A stretch of DNA of 64,000 bases. Source: Methanomicrobia archaeon DTU008 (GTDB lineage: Archaea; Thermoplasmatota; Thermoplasmata; Methanomassiliicoccales; Methanomassiliicoccaceae). Under the pieces are notes generated by a model. It made no database searches and was not told where the DNA came from. It worked only from the letters and a program-made list of their open reading frames with translations. The position numbers and the translations under genes were made by a program. Each line of letters opens with the position of its first letter. Position 1 is the first letter of the stretch. Shown here piece by piece: positions 8,972-17,336 of this stretch. Location: the NCBI GenBank assembly GCA_001512965.1, contig LFRW01000035.1, forward strand, positions 30,740 through 94,739. Reading direction: 5' to 3'.

Positions 8972-10252
8972 ATGGCCGTGAGCGACGAGATCACGACGAC
9001 CCGGACCCCTGCCGGCATTCCGGTAGTGGTGGAGCGACTCCCCGACTTCCATTCAGCATCATTGTCCGTATATTTCGGAACGGGATCGAGGGACGAGAGC
9101 GATCAGAAGGCTGGCATAGCCCACATGCTCGAGCACATGCTGTTCAAGGGGACCTCGAATCGCACTGCCAGGGAGATGTCCGAGCAGATAGAGGCGGCGG
9201 GCGGAGAGATGAACGGCTACACCACCAAGGAGGTCACCAGCTATCAGGTGTTCGCATTGGACGAGACGGTGGAGGTGGCGGAAGATATTCTGGCCGACAT
9301 GATCCTAAACCCTCTACTGGGCGAATCCTGCTTGGACACGGAAAGGAACGTGGTCATGCAAGAGATCAACATGCTCCATAACGACCCGGACGATTACATA
9401 CATGTGCTGTTCGCCGAGACGCTCTGGGGAGGGCATCCCATGGGCCGTTCGGAAGCTGGTACGCTGGATACGGTGGGCTCTCTGACCAGGGAGGACGTCA
9501 GGGACTTCTTCGCTCAACATTACCGCCCGCCGCGAATGGCCGTGATAGCGGTAGGGAACGTCGATCCGGTCCAGGTCACCAACTGGGCGAGCGAAAGCTT
9601 CGACGACCTCTCCATGGCCAAGTCCAACGAGGATCGGACCGCTCCTCGCCCCAACGCTACCTTCAGGGTGTACCCGCGTGAGGATAGCCAGGCCTATGTG
9701 GGGATGGGCTTCCCGGGATGCTCCTCGGTCGACCCGGACCGCCACGCCCTGCGCCTCGCCGCTTCCATCCTGGGCATCGGAACCTCCTCCCGCCTGTTCC
9801 AGGAGATCAGAGAGAAGGAGGGCCTGGTGTACGAGATATTCGCATCCTCATGCAGCTATACCGATTCGGGCGCCATGCAGATATTTTTCAACACCAACGT
9901 GAAGGACCAGGAGAAGGTCGTGCGACTGGTGGGGAAGGAGCTGAGAAGGCTGAAGGACGATGGGCTGGAGAAGGGGGAGCTTGAGAGGGCGAAGCGCTTG
10001 CTGAAGGGCGTGTACGTGAGGAGACTGGAATCATCGGAGACCCGGATGATACGCCTTGGCGAGATGTTCATGTCCACCGGGAAGGCGGTGAGCCCGGAGG
10101 AGAGCCTTCACAACATCGACGTGGTCACCGAGGAGGATGTGCACCGCATCGCTCAGAAAGTGATGTCGCGAGACCGCCTTTGCATGGCGATGCATGCGCC
10201 CGGCAAGGAGTCGGAGCAGGCGGCAAAGAGCCTGGAAGACCTGGACTTCTGA
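8972..10252 (+). CDS. M16 family zinc peptidase
   Basis: A pitrilysin-type (inverzincin) metallopeptidase subunit of 426 residues, the length of M16B half-enzymes that work as dimers. The inverted zinc motif HMLEH is at 51-55, with the third ligand Glu131 in NVVMQEINML about 76 residues later, as in active members. The C-terminal M16 domain carries RLFQEIREKEGLVYE, the usual region containing the substrate-positioning Arg and Tyr. An AAGTAATAA element lies about 27 bp before the ATG. The gene ends 3 bp from the opposing maturation protease gene. Confidence 0.9.
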   Translation: MAVSDEITTTRTPAGIPVVVERLPDFHSASLSVYFGTGSRDESDQKAGIAHMLEHMLFKGTSNRTAREMSEQIEAAGGEMNGYTTKEVTSYQVFALDETVEVAEDILADMILNPLLGESCLDTERNVVMQEINMLHNDPDDYIHVLFAETLWGGHPMGRSEAGTLDTVGSLTREDVRDFFAQHYRPPRMAVIAVGNVDPVQVTNWASESFDDLSMAKSNEDRTAPRPNATFRVYPREDSQAYVGMGFPGCSSVDPDRHALRLAASILGIGTSSRLFQEIREKEGLVYEIFASSCSYTDSGAMQIFFNTNVKDQEKVVRLVGKELRRLKDDGLEKGELERAKRLLKGVYVRRLESSETRMIRLGEMFMSTGKAVSPEESLHNIDVVTEEDVHRIAQKVMSRDRLCMAMHAPGKESEQAAKSLEDLDF

Positions 10253-10255
10253 GGC

Positions 10256-10711
10256 TCAGGACCGGATGAGCTTCAACACGGTCTCGACCGCCTCCGGCAA
10301 TGCCGCCTCCACCTCGGGCGTCATCTGCTCGGTGACGGTATAGACGTCCTTCACCTCCACCGCTACGAACTTGATGTCGCCTGGGAACCTATCGGGCTGG
10401 AGTCGCCTCCCGAGCTCGATGGTCGTGGCGATGTTGGCCTCATGCGGATTCGTCCCATGGACCGTATCTGCGAAGGCTTCCGTCCCCAGGATCATCACGG
10501 TGCCCGGGGGGTGGCCGGAGTCGATTATCGCATCCACTATTATGACGCGGTCGTAATCCATCATGATCTCTATCAGGTCCAGGCCGGAAGCGCAGACCTC
10601 TTCCAGGTCCACACCTTCGAGGTTAAGGGTGGCAAGCTCGCCTAGCACTCTCAATCCGATGGCGTCATCGCACATTATCGGGGAACCGATGCCTAGAACC
10701 AGTGTTCTCAT
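10256..10711 (-). CDS. hydrogenase maturation-type endopeptidase (HycI/FrhD family)
   Basis: A 151-residue M52-family peptidase, the type that trims the C terminus of [NiFe]-hydrogenase large subunits after nickel insertion. Visible features are the N-terminal strand LVLGIGSPIMCDDAIG with acidic residues at 15-16, Asp60 in VIIVDAI and His90 in TNPHEAN, matching the three nickel-sensing positions of the family. I start at ATG 10711 because upstream codons lack family similarity. No hydrogenase structural gene is in the window, so the partner is unknown. Confidence 0.82.
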   Translation of the reverse strand: MRTLVLGIGSPIMCDDAIGLRVLGELATLNLEGVDLEEVCASGLDLIEIMMDYDRVIIVDAIIDSGHPPGTVMILGTEAFADTVHGTNPHEANIATTIELGRRLQPDRFPGDIKFVAVEVKDVYTVTEQMTPEVEAALPEAVETVLKLIRS

Positions 10712-10846
10712 GATGAATCGGTCTGATGGAAGGGCAATGCGTACAAAAGCTTTGCTTTGATTGCTCCATAACTCTCGATGCCCTTCTATGCGAAGTACCA
10801 AAGGATTGATGACCGCACCGGTGATTAGCAGGGGAGCGTGAACGGG

Positions 10847-11671
10847 ATGGAGCCGGAGATCGAGCCGTCGGTGTCGTTACGGATAGGGGGCAGACACCTG
10901 ACGACGAGGCAACTGGAGGTATTGTCCGCCATCCACCGGGAGGGCAGCCAGAACCGGGCAGCCGCTCGGCTGGGCATCTCCACCTCGGTCCTGCACCGCT
11001 ACGTATCGCAGATGGAGGGCAAGGTCGGGCGCCCGCTCGTCGTCACCTCTCCAGCCGGCAGCGAGCTCAACGAGCTGGGTTTGAGGATAGCGATGGAGTA
11101 CGAGGCTCTGGAGGCCCGGATGGGGAGAGGGACGTCGATGGTGGTGGGGGGGACGATAGTCACCGAGGAGCTGTTGCTCAACGCTCTTTCCAAGATGGAC
11201 CGCGAAGGCCTCTGCGAGCTCATCATCTCCGACGACGCAAGGAACCTGAAGGACTTCCAGGCGGGAATGATGGACCTGATGGTCGTCGACGATCCGCTGT
11301 ATCTGTACGATCTCGAGGATGTGATCTGGCAGGAAGTGGCGACGGACAGACTGCTCCATGTCGACAACGGGCCAAAGTATGGACGATTCATGTACGGGGC
11401 CCAGCGAATAGGATTCCGCCATCTGGAGCTCACTGGATCCCGATACGAGGTGGAGGGAGCGTACAGGTCCCTGTCAGCCCTGCAAAGATCGGGACTGAGC
11501 TTCTTCGTCAACGAGAGCCTGGCGTTGAGGAAAAGGCTTGACCTAAGAAGTGCCACCGACCCCTCTCTGCTGGAACATCGGATAAACGCCGTATATCGAG
11601 AGGAGAGCAAGTTCATCCGGGACCTGGTGGTGGCGTTGCGAAATGAGGGCCGCATGGTTTCACCTATTTAG
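10847..11671 (+). CDS. LysR/ModE-like winged-helix regulator with periplasmic-binding-like domain
   Basis: A probable one-component transcription regulator, about 274 residues. The N-terminal helix-turn-helix (LTTRQLEVLSAIHREGSQNRAA, split by LGIS and TSVLHRYVSQME) is of the LysR/ModE type. The rest looks like a shortened substrate-binding domain and may sense a small ligand. ATG 10847 is preferred because GGGGAG at 10831-10836 is well spaced to it; GTG 10838 is the alternative. It sits directly upstream of hdrCB on the same strand, so regulation of that operon is possible but not shown. Confidence 0.72.
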   Translation: MEPEIEPSVSLRIGGRHLTTRQLEVLSAIHREGSQNRAAARLGISTSVLHRYVSQMEGKVGRPLVVTSPAGSELNELGLRIAMEYEALEARMGRGTSMVVGGTIVTEELLLNALSKMDREGLCELIISDDARNLKDFQAGMMDLMVVDDPLYLYDLEDVIWQEVATDRLLHVDNGPKYGRFMYGAQRIGFRHLELTGSRYEVEGAYRSLSALQRSGLSFFVNESLALRKRLDLRSATDPSLLEHRINAVYREESKFIRDLVVALRNEGRMVSPI

Positions 11672-11699
11672 ATGAAACCAATGCCGTTTTTTGTATACG

Positions 11700-11738
11700 T
11701 TTAAATACTGTGGAGCTATGGCTCATCCAAAAAGGTGA
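11700..11738 (+). promoter_or_regulatory. hdrCB promoter and ribosome binding site
   Basis: TTTAAATA at 11700-11707 is a good archaeal TATA box, predicting a start near 11731. AAGGTGA at 11732-11738 is a Shine-Dalgarno match 5 nt before ATG 11744, which favours that start over the upstream GTG at 11735. Confidence 0.62.
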
Positions 11739-11743
11739 CAATC

Positions 11744-12253
11744 ATGGTAAAGGAGCCCAACCCGCAATTTGCCATTGAGGTCTCCCAGACCCCGGGAGGA
11801 GAGACGCTCTCCTTGTGCTTCCAGTGCGGAACCTGCACCGGCAGCTGCCCGTCGGGACGCCTGACCTCATACAGGACCAGAAAGCTCATCCGCAAGGCCC
11901 AGCTGGGTCTGGAGAAGGACGTTTTGGAGTCCCCCGACCTGTGGATGTGCACCACCTGCTACGCCTGCCAGGAGCGCTGCCCCCGAGGCGTGGAGGTCGT
12001 CGATATAATCAACGTACTGAGGAACAAGGCCGTCAAGCAGGGCGTCATGTCCGGGGAGCACATCAAGGTCGGCAACTACCTCCTGCAGAACGGCGCGACC
12101 GTCCCGCTCAACGAGAAGTATGAGGCCGTCAGGGAAGAGCTGGGACTCTCCCGCCGCCCCGCCAACGTACTGGGCGACAAGAAGGCTCTGGAAGACTTCC
12201 AGAAGATACTTAAGGCCACTGGCTTCGACAAGCTCCTGGAGGAAAAGAAATGA
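11744..12253 (+). CDS. hdrC: CoB-CoM heterodisulfide reductase subunit C
   Basis: Iron-sulfur subunit of heterodisulfide reductase, the last step of methanogenesis, regenerating CoM-SH and CoB-SH. The 169-residue product has two CxxCxxCxxxC motifs for [4Fe-4S] clusters: Cys25, 28, 31, 35 and Cys69, 72, 75, 79. The C-terminal part is helical and poorly conserved. The stop overlaps the hdrB start (ATGA), so the subunits are translationally coupled. hdrA, needed for flavin-based bifurcation, is not in this window. Confidence 0.95.
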   Translation: MVKEPNPQFAIEVSQTPGGETLSLCFQCGTCTGSCPSGRLTSYRTRKLIRKAQLGLEKDVLESPDLWMCTTCYACQERCPRGVEVVDIINVLRNKAVKQGVMSGEHIKVGNYLLQNGATVPLNEKYEAVREELGLSRRPANVLGDKKALEDFQKILKATGFDKLLEEKK

Positions 12254-13107
12254 ATCTGAACAAGAAGTATGCTCTCTTCCTTGGTTGCGTGGCGCCTGCC
12301 AGGTACCCTGGCATCGAGGCGGCTACCCGTGAGGTCTGCAAGACCGTCGGCCTGGACCTGGTGGAGCTGGAGGGTGCTGGATGCTGCCCCGCCCCTGGTG
12401 TCATCAAGTCCTTTGACCAGGACACCTGGCTTGCCATCGCCGCTCGCAACCTGGCTCTCGCCGAGAAGCAGGGCGCCGACATCCTCACCATCTGCAACGG
12501 TTGCTACGGCTCCCTGTATGATGCGGCCCACATCTTGAACGGGGACGCTGAAAGGCTGAGCGCCGTGAACAAGATCCTGAGCGAAGTGGGTATGGAGTAC
12601 AAGGGTACGACCCAGGTAAGGCACTTCGCCGAACTGCTGTACAAGGAGATCACTCCCGAGAACGTCAAGGCCAAGACCAAGACCCCTCTTGACATAAAGG
12701 TCGCGGTCCACTATGGGTGCCACTTCCTGAAGCCCAGCAAGATCAAGGAGCTGGATGACCCCGAGAGGCCCCGTATCCTGGACGAGATCGTCGAGGCCAC
12801 CGGTGCAACCAACCTGGACTACCGCGACAAGCAGATGTGCTGCGGCGCGGGAGGAGGCGTCAGGTCCGGCAACCCCGAGCTGGCTACCAAGTTCACCGTC
12901 GAGAAGCTCAAGAGCATGAAGTCTGCAGGCGCCCAGTATATCATCGACGTCTGCCCCTTCTGCCACCTGCAGTTCGACAGGACCCAGAAGGATGTCCAGG
13001 GCTACGACCTGCCGGTCATCCACCTGGCTCAGCTCCTTGGACTCGCCTTCGGCGTGCCCGCCAGCAAGCTGGGCATGGACTATCAAGAGGTTCCGGCGAA
13101 GTTCTGA
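12250..13107 (+). CDS. hdrB: CoB-CoM heterodisulfide reductase subunit B
   Basis: Catalytic subunit of heterodisulfide reductase, cleaving CoM-S-S-CoB at two noncubane [4Fe-4S] clusters. Two CCG domains are visible in 285 residues. The first has FLGC, GAGCCPAPG and CNGCYG; the second has HYGCH, MCCGAGGG and CPFCHLQ. Length and motifs fit soluble HdrB. It is coupled to hdrC by a 4-bp overlap and followed at once by a terminator-like hairpin. Confidence 0.95.
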   Translation: MNLNKKYALFLGCVAPARYPGIEAATREVCKTVGLDLVELEGAGCCPAPGVIKSFDQDTWLAIAARNLALAEKQGADILTICNGCYGSLYDAAHILNGDAERLSAVNKILSEVGMEYKGTTQVRHFAELLYKEITPENVKAKTKTPLDIKVAVHYGCHFLKPSKIKELDDPERPRILDEIVEATGATNLDYRDKQMCCGAGGGVRSGNPELATKFTVEKLKSMKSAGAQYIIDVCPFCHLQFDRTQKDVQGYDLPVIHLAQLLGLAFGVPASKLGMDYQEVPAKF

Positions 13108-13165
13108 GGAAGGCGGCGCCTTCCTCCGACAAAACACCTTCCTTCATTTTCTCTTCATTCCTTTT
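13107..13165 (+). terminator. hairpin and T-rich tract after hdrB
   Basis: An 8-bp perfect stem AGGAAGGC/GCCTTCCT with a 3-nt loop starts at the last base of the hdrB stop codon (13107-13125). A pyrimidine-rich, T-rich tract follows (about 13138-13165). This is a likely transcription terminator for hdrCB. Confidence 0.6.
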
Positions 13166-13305
13166 CATCCATGGCCACCATCTTTCGATGAACAACAACC
13201 TTTATATCGGAGCGGTACACCGGAAAAAGTGAACGGAAAGGGTGCCGAACGGTATCACGTCCTACCACTTTTACCATCTGGCTCTTCTCTATCCTCAATG
13301 AAAAG

Positions 13306-13315
13306 AAATATATAT
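13306..13315 (+). promoter_or_regulatory. TATA box of the eS1 gene
   Basis: AAATATATAT is centred about 53 bp before ATG 13364, giving a predicted leader of about 26 nt that contains the GGAG ribosome site at 13352-13355. A second TATA-like CTTTATATC lies further upstream, near 13199. Confidence 0.55.
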
Positions 13316-13363
13316 GGCGAATCTCTACGGTCATTCCTCGATTACATTCACGGAGTGTCACAC

Positions 13364-14155
13364 ATGGCTGTTAAAAAAGGTAAGGCCGCCGCTCGTAAGG
13401 TCAAGGACAAGTGGAAGGCTAAGGAGTGGTATAAGATCTACGCTCCGCGCATGTTCAACCAGGTGGAACTAGGGGAGACTCCCAGCTCCGAGCCTTCTTA
13501 CGTCATGGGCAGGCAGGCTGAGGTCACCGTTCATGAACTCACTGGAGATTTCTCCAAGATGCATATCAAGATCCGCTTCAGGGTCGAAGACGTCAAGGGT
13601 CTGGAGGCTCACACGGTCTTCACCGGCCACGAGCTCACCTCTGACTATGTGAGGAGGCTCACCCGCAGGAAGAGGACCAAGACCGATCACGTCGTCGATG
13701 TCCGCACCAAGGATGGCTATCTGATCCGCCTCAAGCCGATGAGCATCACCGAGCAGAGGATCCAGGCTTCCCAGGAGACCGCCATCCGTGGCCTCATGGA
13801 CAACCATCTCAAGTCTGCCGTGGCCGACATGACGGCATCTGAGCTGGTCAAGTCGATCATCTCCGGCGATCTGACCAAGGACCTGTCCCAGGCTTGCAAG
13901 GTGATCGTCCCGATAAAGAGGATCGAGATACGCAAGAGCGAGGTCCTGGAAGCCGGCACCCCCTCCGCCGAGGAGCTCTCCATCCAGGAGAAGTTCGGCC
14001 AGGAGGCCGCTGCCGCTGCTGCCGCCCAGGCAGAGTCCGAAGAAGCCGCCGAAGAAGAGACCGCTGAAGATGAGACCCTCGAGGAAGAGGTCTCCGAGGA
14101 GGTCCCTGAAGAGGCCACTGAGGAAGAAGAGGTCGTTCCCGAAGAGAACGAATAA
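13364..14155 (+). CDS. rps3ae: 30S ribosomal protein eS1 (S3Ae)
   Basis: Small-subunit ribosomal protein. The 263-residue sequence starts MAVKKGKAAARKVKDKWKA, the conserved basic N terminus, and contains the family core (WYKIYAPRMF, HIKIRF, SDYVRRLTRRK). The last 45 residues are almost all Glu and Ala, a highly acidic tail. The reading frame stays open far upstream, with an in-frame GTG at 13229, but similarity begins at ATG 13364, which also has the ribosome site GGAG. Confidence 0.95.
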   Translation: MAVKKGKAAARKVKDKWKAKEWYKIYAPRMFNQVELGETPSSEPSYVMGRQAEVTVHELTGDFSKMHIKIRFRVEDVKGLEAHTVFTGHELTSDYVRRLTRRKRTKTDHVVDVRTKDGYLIRLKPMSITEQRIQASQETAIRGLMDNHLKSAVADMTASELVKSIISGDLTKDLSQACKVIVPIKRIEIRKSEVLEAGTPSAEELSIQEKFGQEAAAAAAAQAESEEAAEEETAEDETLEEEVSEEVPEEATEEEEVVPEENE

Positions 14156-14171
14156 ACCCTTTCCATCAAAT

Positions 14172-14277
14172 GCCGGGATGGCTCAGCCTGGCGGAGCGAC
14201 GGACTCATATGACCCGAGCGCACCTTGCTCGGGTCCGAGAGATCCGTAGGTCATGGGTTCAAATCCCATTCCCGGCA
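14172..14277 (+). tRNA. tRNA-Met (CAU), elongator type, with intron
   Basis: Acceptor GCCGGGA/TCCCGGC, D stem GCTC/GAGC, anticodon stem ACGGA/TCCGT, T stem ATGGG/CCCAT, discriminator A14277. The anticodon CAT is at 14206-14208. An intron of 32 nt interrupts the loop after position 37. The mature length is 74 nt. The acceptor and anticodon stems fit elongator tRNA-Met rather than the initiator or tRNA-Ile2. CCA is not encoded. It lies 16 bp after the eS1 gene. Confidence 0.93.
14210..14241 (+). other. tRNA-Met intron (37/38)
   Basis: A 32-nt intron. It folds as a 9-bp hairpin (GACCCGAGC with GCTCGGGTC), while CTCA pairs with CGAG (one A-C mismatch) between 3-nt bulges TAT and AGA. This is a bulge-helix-bulge that places both cuts at the canonical 37/38 position. 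Confidence 0.85.
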
Positions 14278-14376
14278 CCTCCTTTCCCCTTCATCGATGC
14301 GGCATCCGACCAGATGGACCCTCATTTTTCCATACAGATTAAATAAACCGTCCACTCTTTGAAACCCGGTGATCTT

Positions 14377-15570
14377 TTGAGGATTCTGATCTATACCGGC
14401 AAGGGCGGGGTCGGCAAAACGTCTGTCGCTGCGGCCACTGCGCTCCGAGCCGCCCGGATGGGCTACAGGACCATGTTGATGTCCACCGATGCTGCCCACT
14501 CCGTATCCGACTCCCTGGAGGTTCCCCTGTCTGGAAAGATCACCAGGGTGGAGGAGAACCTGGACGCCATGGAGGTGGACATGCTGCATGAACTGGAGAC
14601 ACGATGGAAGGAGGTTCAGGGCTACATTACCAACTTCATGATGTCCCAGGGATTGGACGGCATCACATCGAAGGAGATGGCCGTTCTGCCTGGAATGGAG
14701 CTGATGTCCGCACTGTTCTATGTGGAGGACTTCTACAAGAGGGACGCCTATGACCTCGTGGTCATGGACACCGCGCCCACTGGCGAGACCTTGCGTCTGC
14801 TCAGCTTCCCCGAGGTCTCGGAATGGTACAGTGAAAAGCTTTACAAGATGGTCAAGAACATGCTGAAGATCGCCCGGATGACAGTCGGAAGGGTCGTGGA
14901 CACCCCCCTTCCATCCGAGGACCTGCTGCGCGACCTGGAGGACATGGCCGCCCGCATGCGCCGTGTCCAGGCCATCCTTACGGATCCGAAGATAACGTCC
15001 ATACGACTGGTGGTGAATCCGGAGAAGATGGTCATCAACGAGACCAAGCGTGCGTTCACCTACTTCTGCCTCTATGGTCTCACGGTCGACGGCCTTGTGG
15101 TGAACCGCCTCTATCCGGAGGATAGCAACAACGGCTGCTTCAAGGAGAAGATAGAAGAGCAGCGCAAGTACATGCAGGTGATCAAGGAATCCTTCAGCCC
15201 TCTGCAGGTGATGACATCCTACCAGCAGCCTGTCGAACTTGTGGGGATAAAATCGCTGGAGAAGCTGGGGGACATGGTCTTCGGCGATCTTGATCCGACG
15301 GTCCCCCTGTCCCTGGACAAGCCTCTTGAAATATTCAGCGAGGACGAGTTCGATATCGTCTCGATCAAATTGCCCTTCACCATGAAGGAACAGGTCAATC
15401 TCTTCAAGACGGCCGACAGCCTGCTGGTCGAGGTTGGTCATTACCGCCGCTCCTTGACCTTGCCAGTGACGCTGGTCAATAAGGAACCGGTCAAGGCTGA
15501 GTTCAAGGAAGGGAGGCTGTTGATAGGGTTCAAGGAGGTGGGCAAGGATGACAGAAGCCGAGCAAGCTGA
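14377..15570 (+). CDS. ArsA/GET3-type anion-transporting or tail-anchor-targeting ATPase
   Basis: A 397-residue ATPase of the ArsA/Get3 family. The deviant Walker A GKGGVGKT is at residues 8-15, with switch motifs STDAAHS and MDTAPTGETLRLL. A single ATPase domain is followed by a C-terminal alpha-crystallin-like domain (about 320-397). TTG at 14377 gives the family-typical start MRILIYTGKGG. GGTGATC at 14368-14374 matches the 16S 3' end in the register needed for this start. TTG 14359 is the alternative. Archaeal homologues are more often Get3-like than arsenite pumps, and no ars genes are nearby. Confidence 0.85.
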   Translation: MRILIYTGKGGVGKTSVAAATALRAARMGYRTMLMSTDAAHSVSDSLEVPLSGKITRVEENLDAMEVDMLHELETRWKEVQGYITNFMMSQGLDGITSKEMAVLPGMELMSALFYVEDFYKRDAYDLVVMDTAPTGETLRLLSFPEVSEWYSEKLYKMVKNMLKIARMTVGRVVDTPLPSEDLLRDLEDMAARMRRVQAILTDPKITSIRLVVNPEKMVINETKRAFTYFCLYGLTVDGLVVNRLYPEDSNNGCFKEKIEEQRKYMQVIKESFSPLQVMTSYQQPVELVGIKSLEKLGDMVFGDLDPTVPLSLDKPLEIFSEDEFDIVSIKLPFTMKEQVNLFKTADSLLVEVGHYRRSLTLPVTLVNKEPVKAEFKEGRLLIGFKEVGKDDRSRAS

Positions 15571-15907
15571 ATCGCCCACGATGGGCGAGGATGAGCGCGA
15601 GGAGCTCAGGGTCCGCAAGATCAGGGCGGATGCGGAGAGGATGTCGGAGGCCATATTCAGCAAGGAGGTCCGCGATCATCTCGTGCGTGCCGGTACGGAG
15701 CTCCTATTGGCCCTGGATGCCATGGTGCCGCGAGACATGGTCCCGCCCGAGGTGAAGGAGCACTATCTTGGTGCGAAGCGAGAAGCCATCATGCTGATGA
15801 AGGCGGTCCTGGACGCCCAACTGGGATTCATCGAGGACCTCCAGAAGCCGGTGGAGAAGCGCGAGGATGAGATAGAGCCAGGGCTGAGAAGGATCGAGCT
15901 GGAGTGA
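15548..15907 (+). CDS. conserved hypothetical protein, helical
   Basis: A 119-residue acidic and mostly helical protein with no motif I recognise. It overlaps the ArsA-like gene by 23 bp and is preceded by GGAGGTG at good spacing, so translation coupled to that gene is likely. The middle (EVRDHLVRAGTELLLALD, and DMVPPEVKEHYLGAKREAIML) resembles a small helical bundle. The C terminus is a charged helix. A role linked to the ATPase is only inferred from the overlap. Confidence 0.7.
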   Translation: MTEAEQAESPTMGEDEREELRVRKIRADAERMSEAIFSKEVRDHLVRAGTELLLALDAMVPRDMVPPEVKEHYLGAKREAIMLMKAVLDAQLGFIEDLQKPVEKREDEIEPGLRRIELE

Positions 15908-16498
15908 TCATTGGGTGGGGTCTCGGATGAAGATCTCCCGACACTCCGCACACAACAGGCCCCCTCTGCCGCTGGCCCCACCGGTCTGCCTTAGGTCATA
16001 GGAGTAGTTCTCGCAGTTCTCGCAATAACCTGCCATCGAGACCGGCTCGCGCTCGGCCTCGACCGGGGTGGAGATGCCTCTCCATTCCCTCGTAAGCTCT
16101 ATGAGCGACGGCGACAGCCTGGTGATATCGTTCTCCGTCAACATGCCGATCAACTGATCGCCCTCCACCACTGGCAGCCGGCGAAGCCGCATCCTCCCCA
16201 TCTTCCTCCCGGCTTCGGCCACGCTCTCCCTGGGCCCGATCGTCACTACCGGAGAGCTCATGATCTCACCTGCCTTCACGTCGGCGGGCCGGCGATCTTC
16301 GGCCACTATCTTCTCAACGAAGTCGCGTTCGGTGACTATGCCGATCGGCCGTCCATCCTCGAGGATTATGACGCTCCCTACCTTCCAAGATCGCATCAGG
16401 ATGGCGATGTCCCGGGCTGTCAGATTGGGAGAGCCGATGACCGGTACCTTGGTCATGATATCCTCGACGTAAATGTCCCGCACACGCTCCATAGCCAT
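15908..16498 (-). CDS. tandem CBS domain protein with C-terminal zinc ribbon
   Basis: A 196-residue regulator-like protein. Two CBS domains (about residues 8-64 and 76-130) form a Bateman module that may bind adenine nucleotides or SAM. A zinc ribbon with Cys159, Cys162, Cys183 and Cys186 follows. Archaeal CBS-zinc-ribbon proteins are common but largely uncharacterised. ATG 16498 is used; ATG 16492 is possible. Its stop abuts the converging hypothetical gene with no gap. Confidence 0.85.
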   Translation of the reverse strand: MAMERVRDIYVEDIMTKVPVIGSPNLTARDIAILMRSWKVGSVIILEDGRPIGIVTERDFVEKIVAEDRRPADVKAGEIMSSPVVTIGPRESVAEAGRKMGRMRLRRLPVVEGDQLIGMLTENDITRLSPSLIELTREWRGISTPVEAEREPVSMAGYCENCENYSYDLRQTGGASGRGGLLCAECREIFIRDPTQ

Positions 16499-16732
16499 GC
16501 AAATCGATTGATAGCTTGGCCTAGAAATAGGTTTCATGCTCGCGGGCGCATGCTTCGGCAGGATGTTCATTCCGTCTATGGCACAGCGTCAAGGGATGGC
16601 GGTCAAAAGGGCGGTGAAGGGCACGATAGAACACAGAGGCGCTCCAGGAGATCCCGCGTGGGGCCCTGGGCAACCGATGCTTCCGGCAACTCATAAATGC
16701 CATCAATGGGATAGTCTCCTCGGATGGTCTAG

Positions 16733-17335
16733 ATGAATGACTTCGAAGGGGAAATAGCGGTCCGCCTGGCCCGGGAAGTGGTCGAGGCAGAGGCGAAAGG
16801 CAAGGAGACGGGACATGTGGACGTGCCGGGGAGCTTTCAGGAGAAGCGCGGGGTGTTCGTGACCCTTCATACCTATCCAGCCAACCGGCTTAGGGGATGC
16901 ATCGGCTTCCCGGAACCCATATTCTCTCTAGCCAGCGCCCTCGTTCAGGCAGCTCAGCATGCCTGTCACGACCCACGATTCCCCGACCTCGGGGAGGATG
17001 AGCTGGACAGGATAATCGTGGAGGTCTCCATCCTGACCCCTCCCCAGGCCGTCGAGGTGTTCGACCCCCGGGAGCTGCCCAAAGTGGTCCAGATCGGCGT
17101 CGACGGCCTCATCGTCGAACGTGGACCTTGCCGGGGACTGCTGCTCCCTCAGGTCGCCCTCGAATGGAACTGGGACGCCGAAGAGTTCTTGGGACAGACT
17201 TGTGTAAAGGCAGGCATGAGTCCCGATATGTGGATGGATGAGCGGACCAGATTCTACACCTTCCAGGCCGAGGTGTTCTCCGAGGACACCCCTGGAGGAA
17301 AGGTATCGAGAAAAGAGATGGGCGGGTGCAGGTAG
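16733..17335 (+). CDS. AMMECR1 domain protein
   Basis: A 200-residue protein of the AMMECR1 family, whose hallmark LRGCIGF is at residues 53-59, followed by the conserved DPRFP and a hydrophobic C-terminal sheet. The biochemical role in archaea is unknown; some relatives are linked to radical SAM enzymes. A TATA-like CATAAATG lies about 40 bp upstream. It is followed after 1 bp by the dihydroorotase gene, so the two probably form one transcript. Confidence 0.9.
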   Translation: MNDFEGEIAVRLAREVVEAEAKGKETGHVDVPGSFQEKRGVFVTLHTYPANRLRGCIGFPEPIFSLASALVQAAQHACHDPRFPDLGEDELDRIIVEVSILTPPQAVEVFDPRELPKVVQIGVDGLIVERGPCRGLLLPQVALEWNWDAEEFLGQTCVKAGMSPDMWMDERTRFYTFQAEVFSEDTPGGKVSRKEMGGCR

Positions 17336-17336
17336 G

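Noticed and set aside
10838..10846. GTG 10838 as start of the LysR-like gene
   Set aside because: The GGGGAG site is only one base away from it but well placed for ATG 10847.
14251..15663. 470-codon minus-strand frame opposite the ArsA-like gene
   Set aside because: Shadow of a gene with a clear P-loop on the other strand; it also runs through tRNA-Met.
17333..17335. TAG stop of the AMMECR1 gene considered as pyrrolysine
   Set aside because: Read-through would run into pyrC in another frame and no family residues follow. The TAG ends of the PUA/CysH, regulator and YkgJ genes were rejected for the same lack of a conserved extension.
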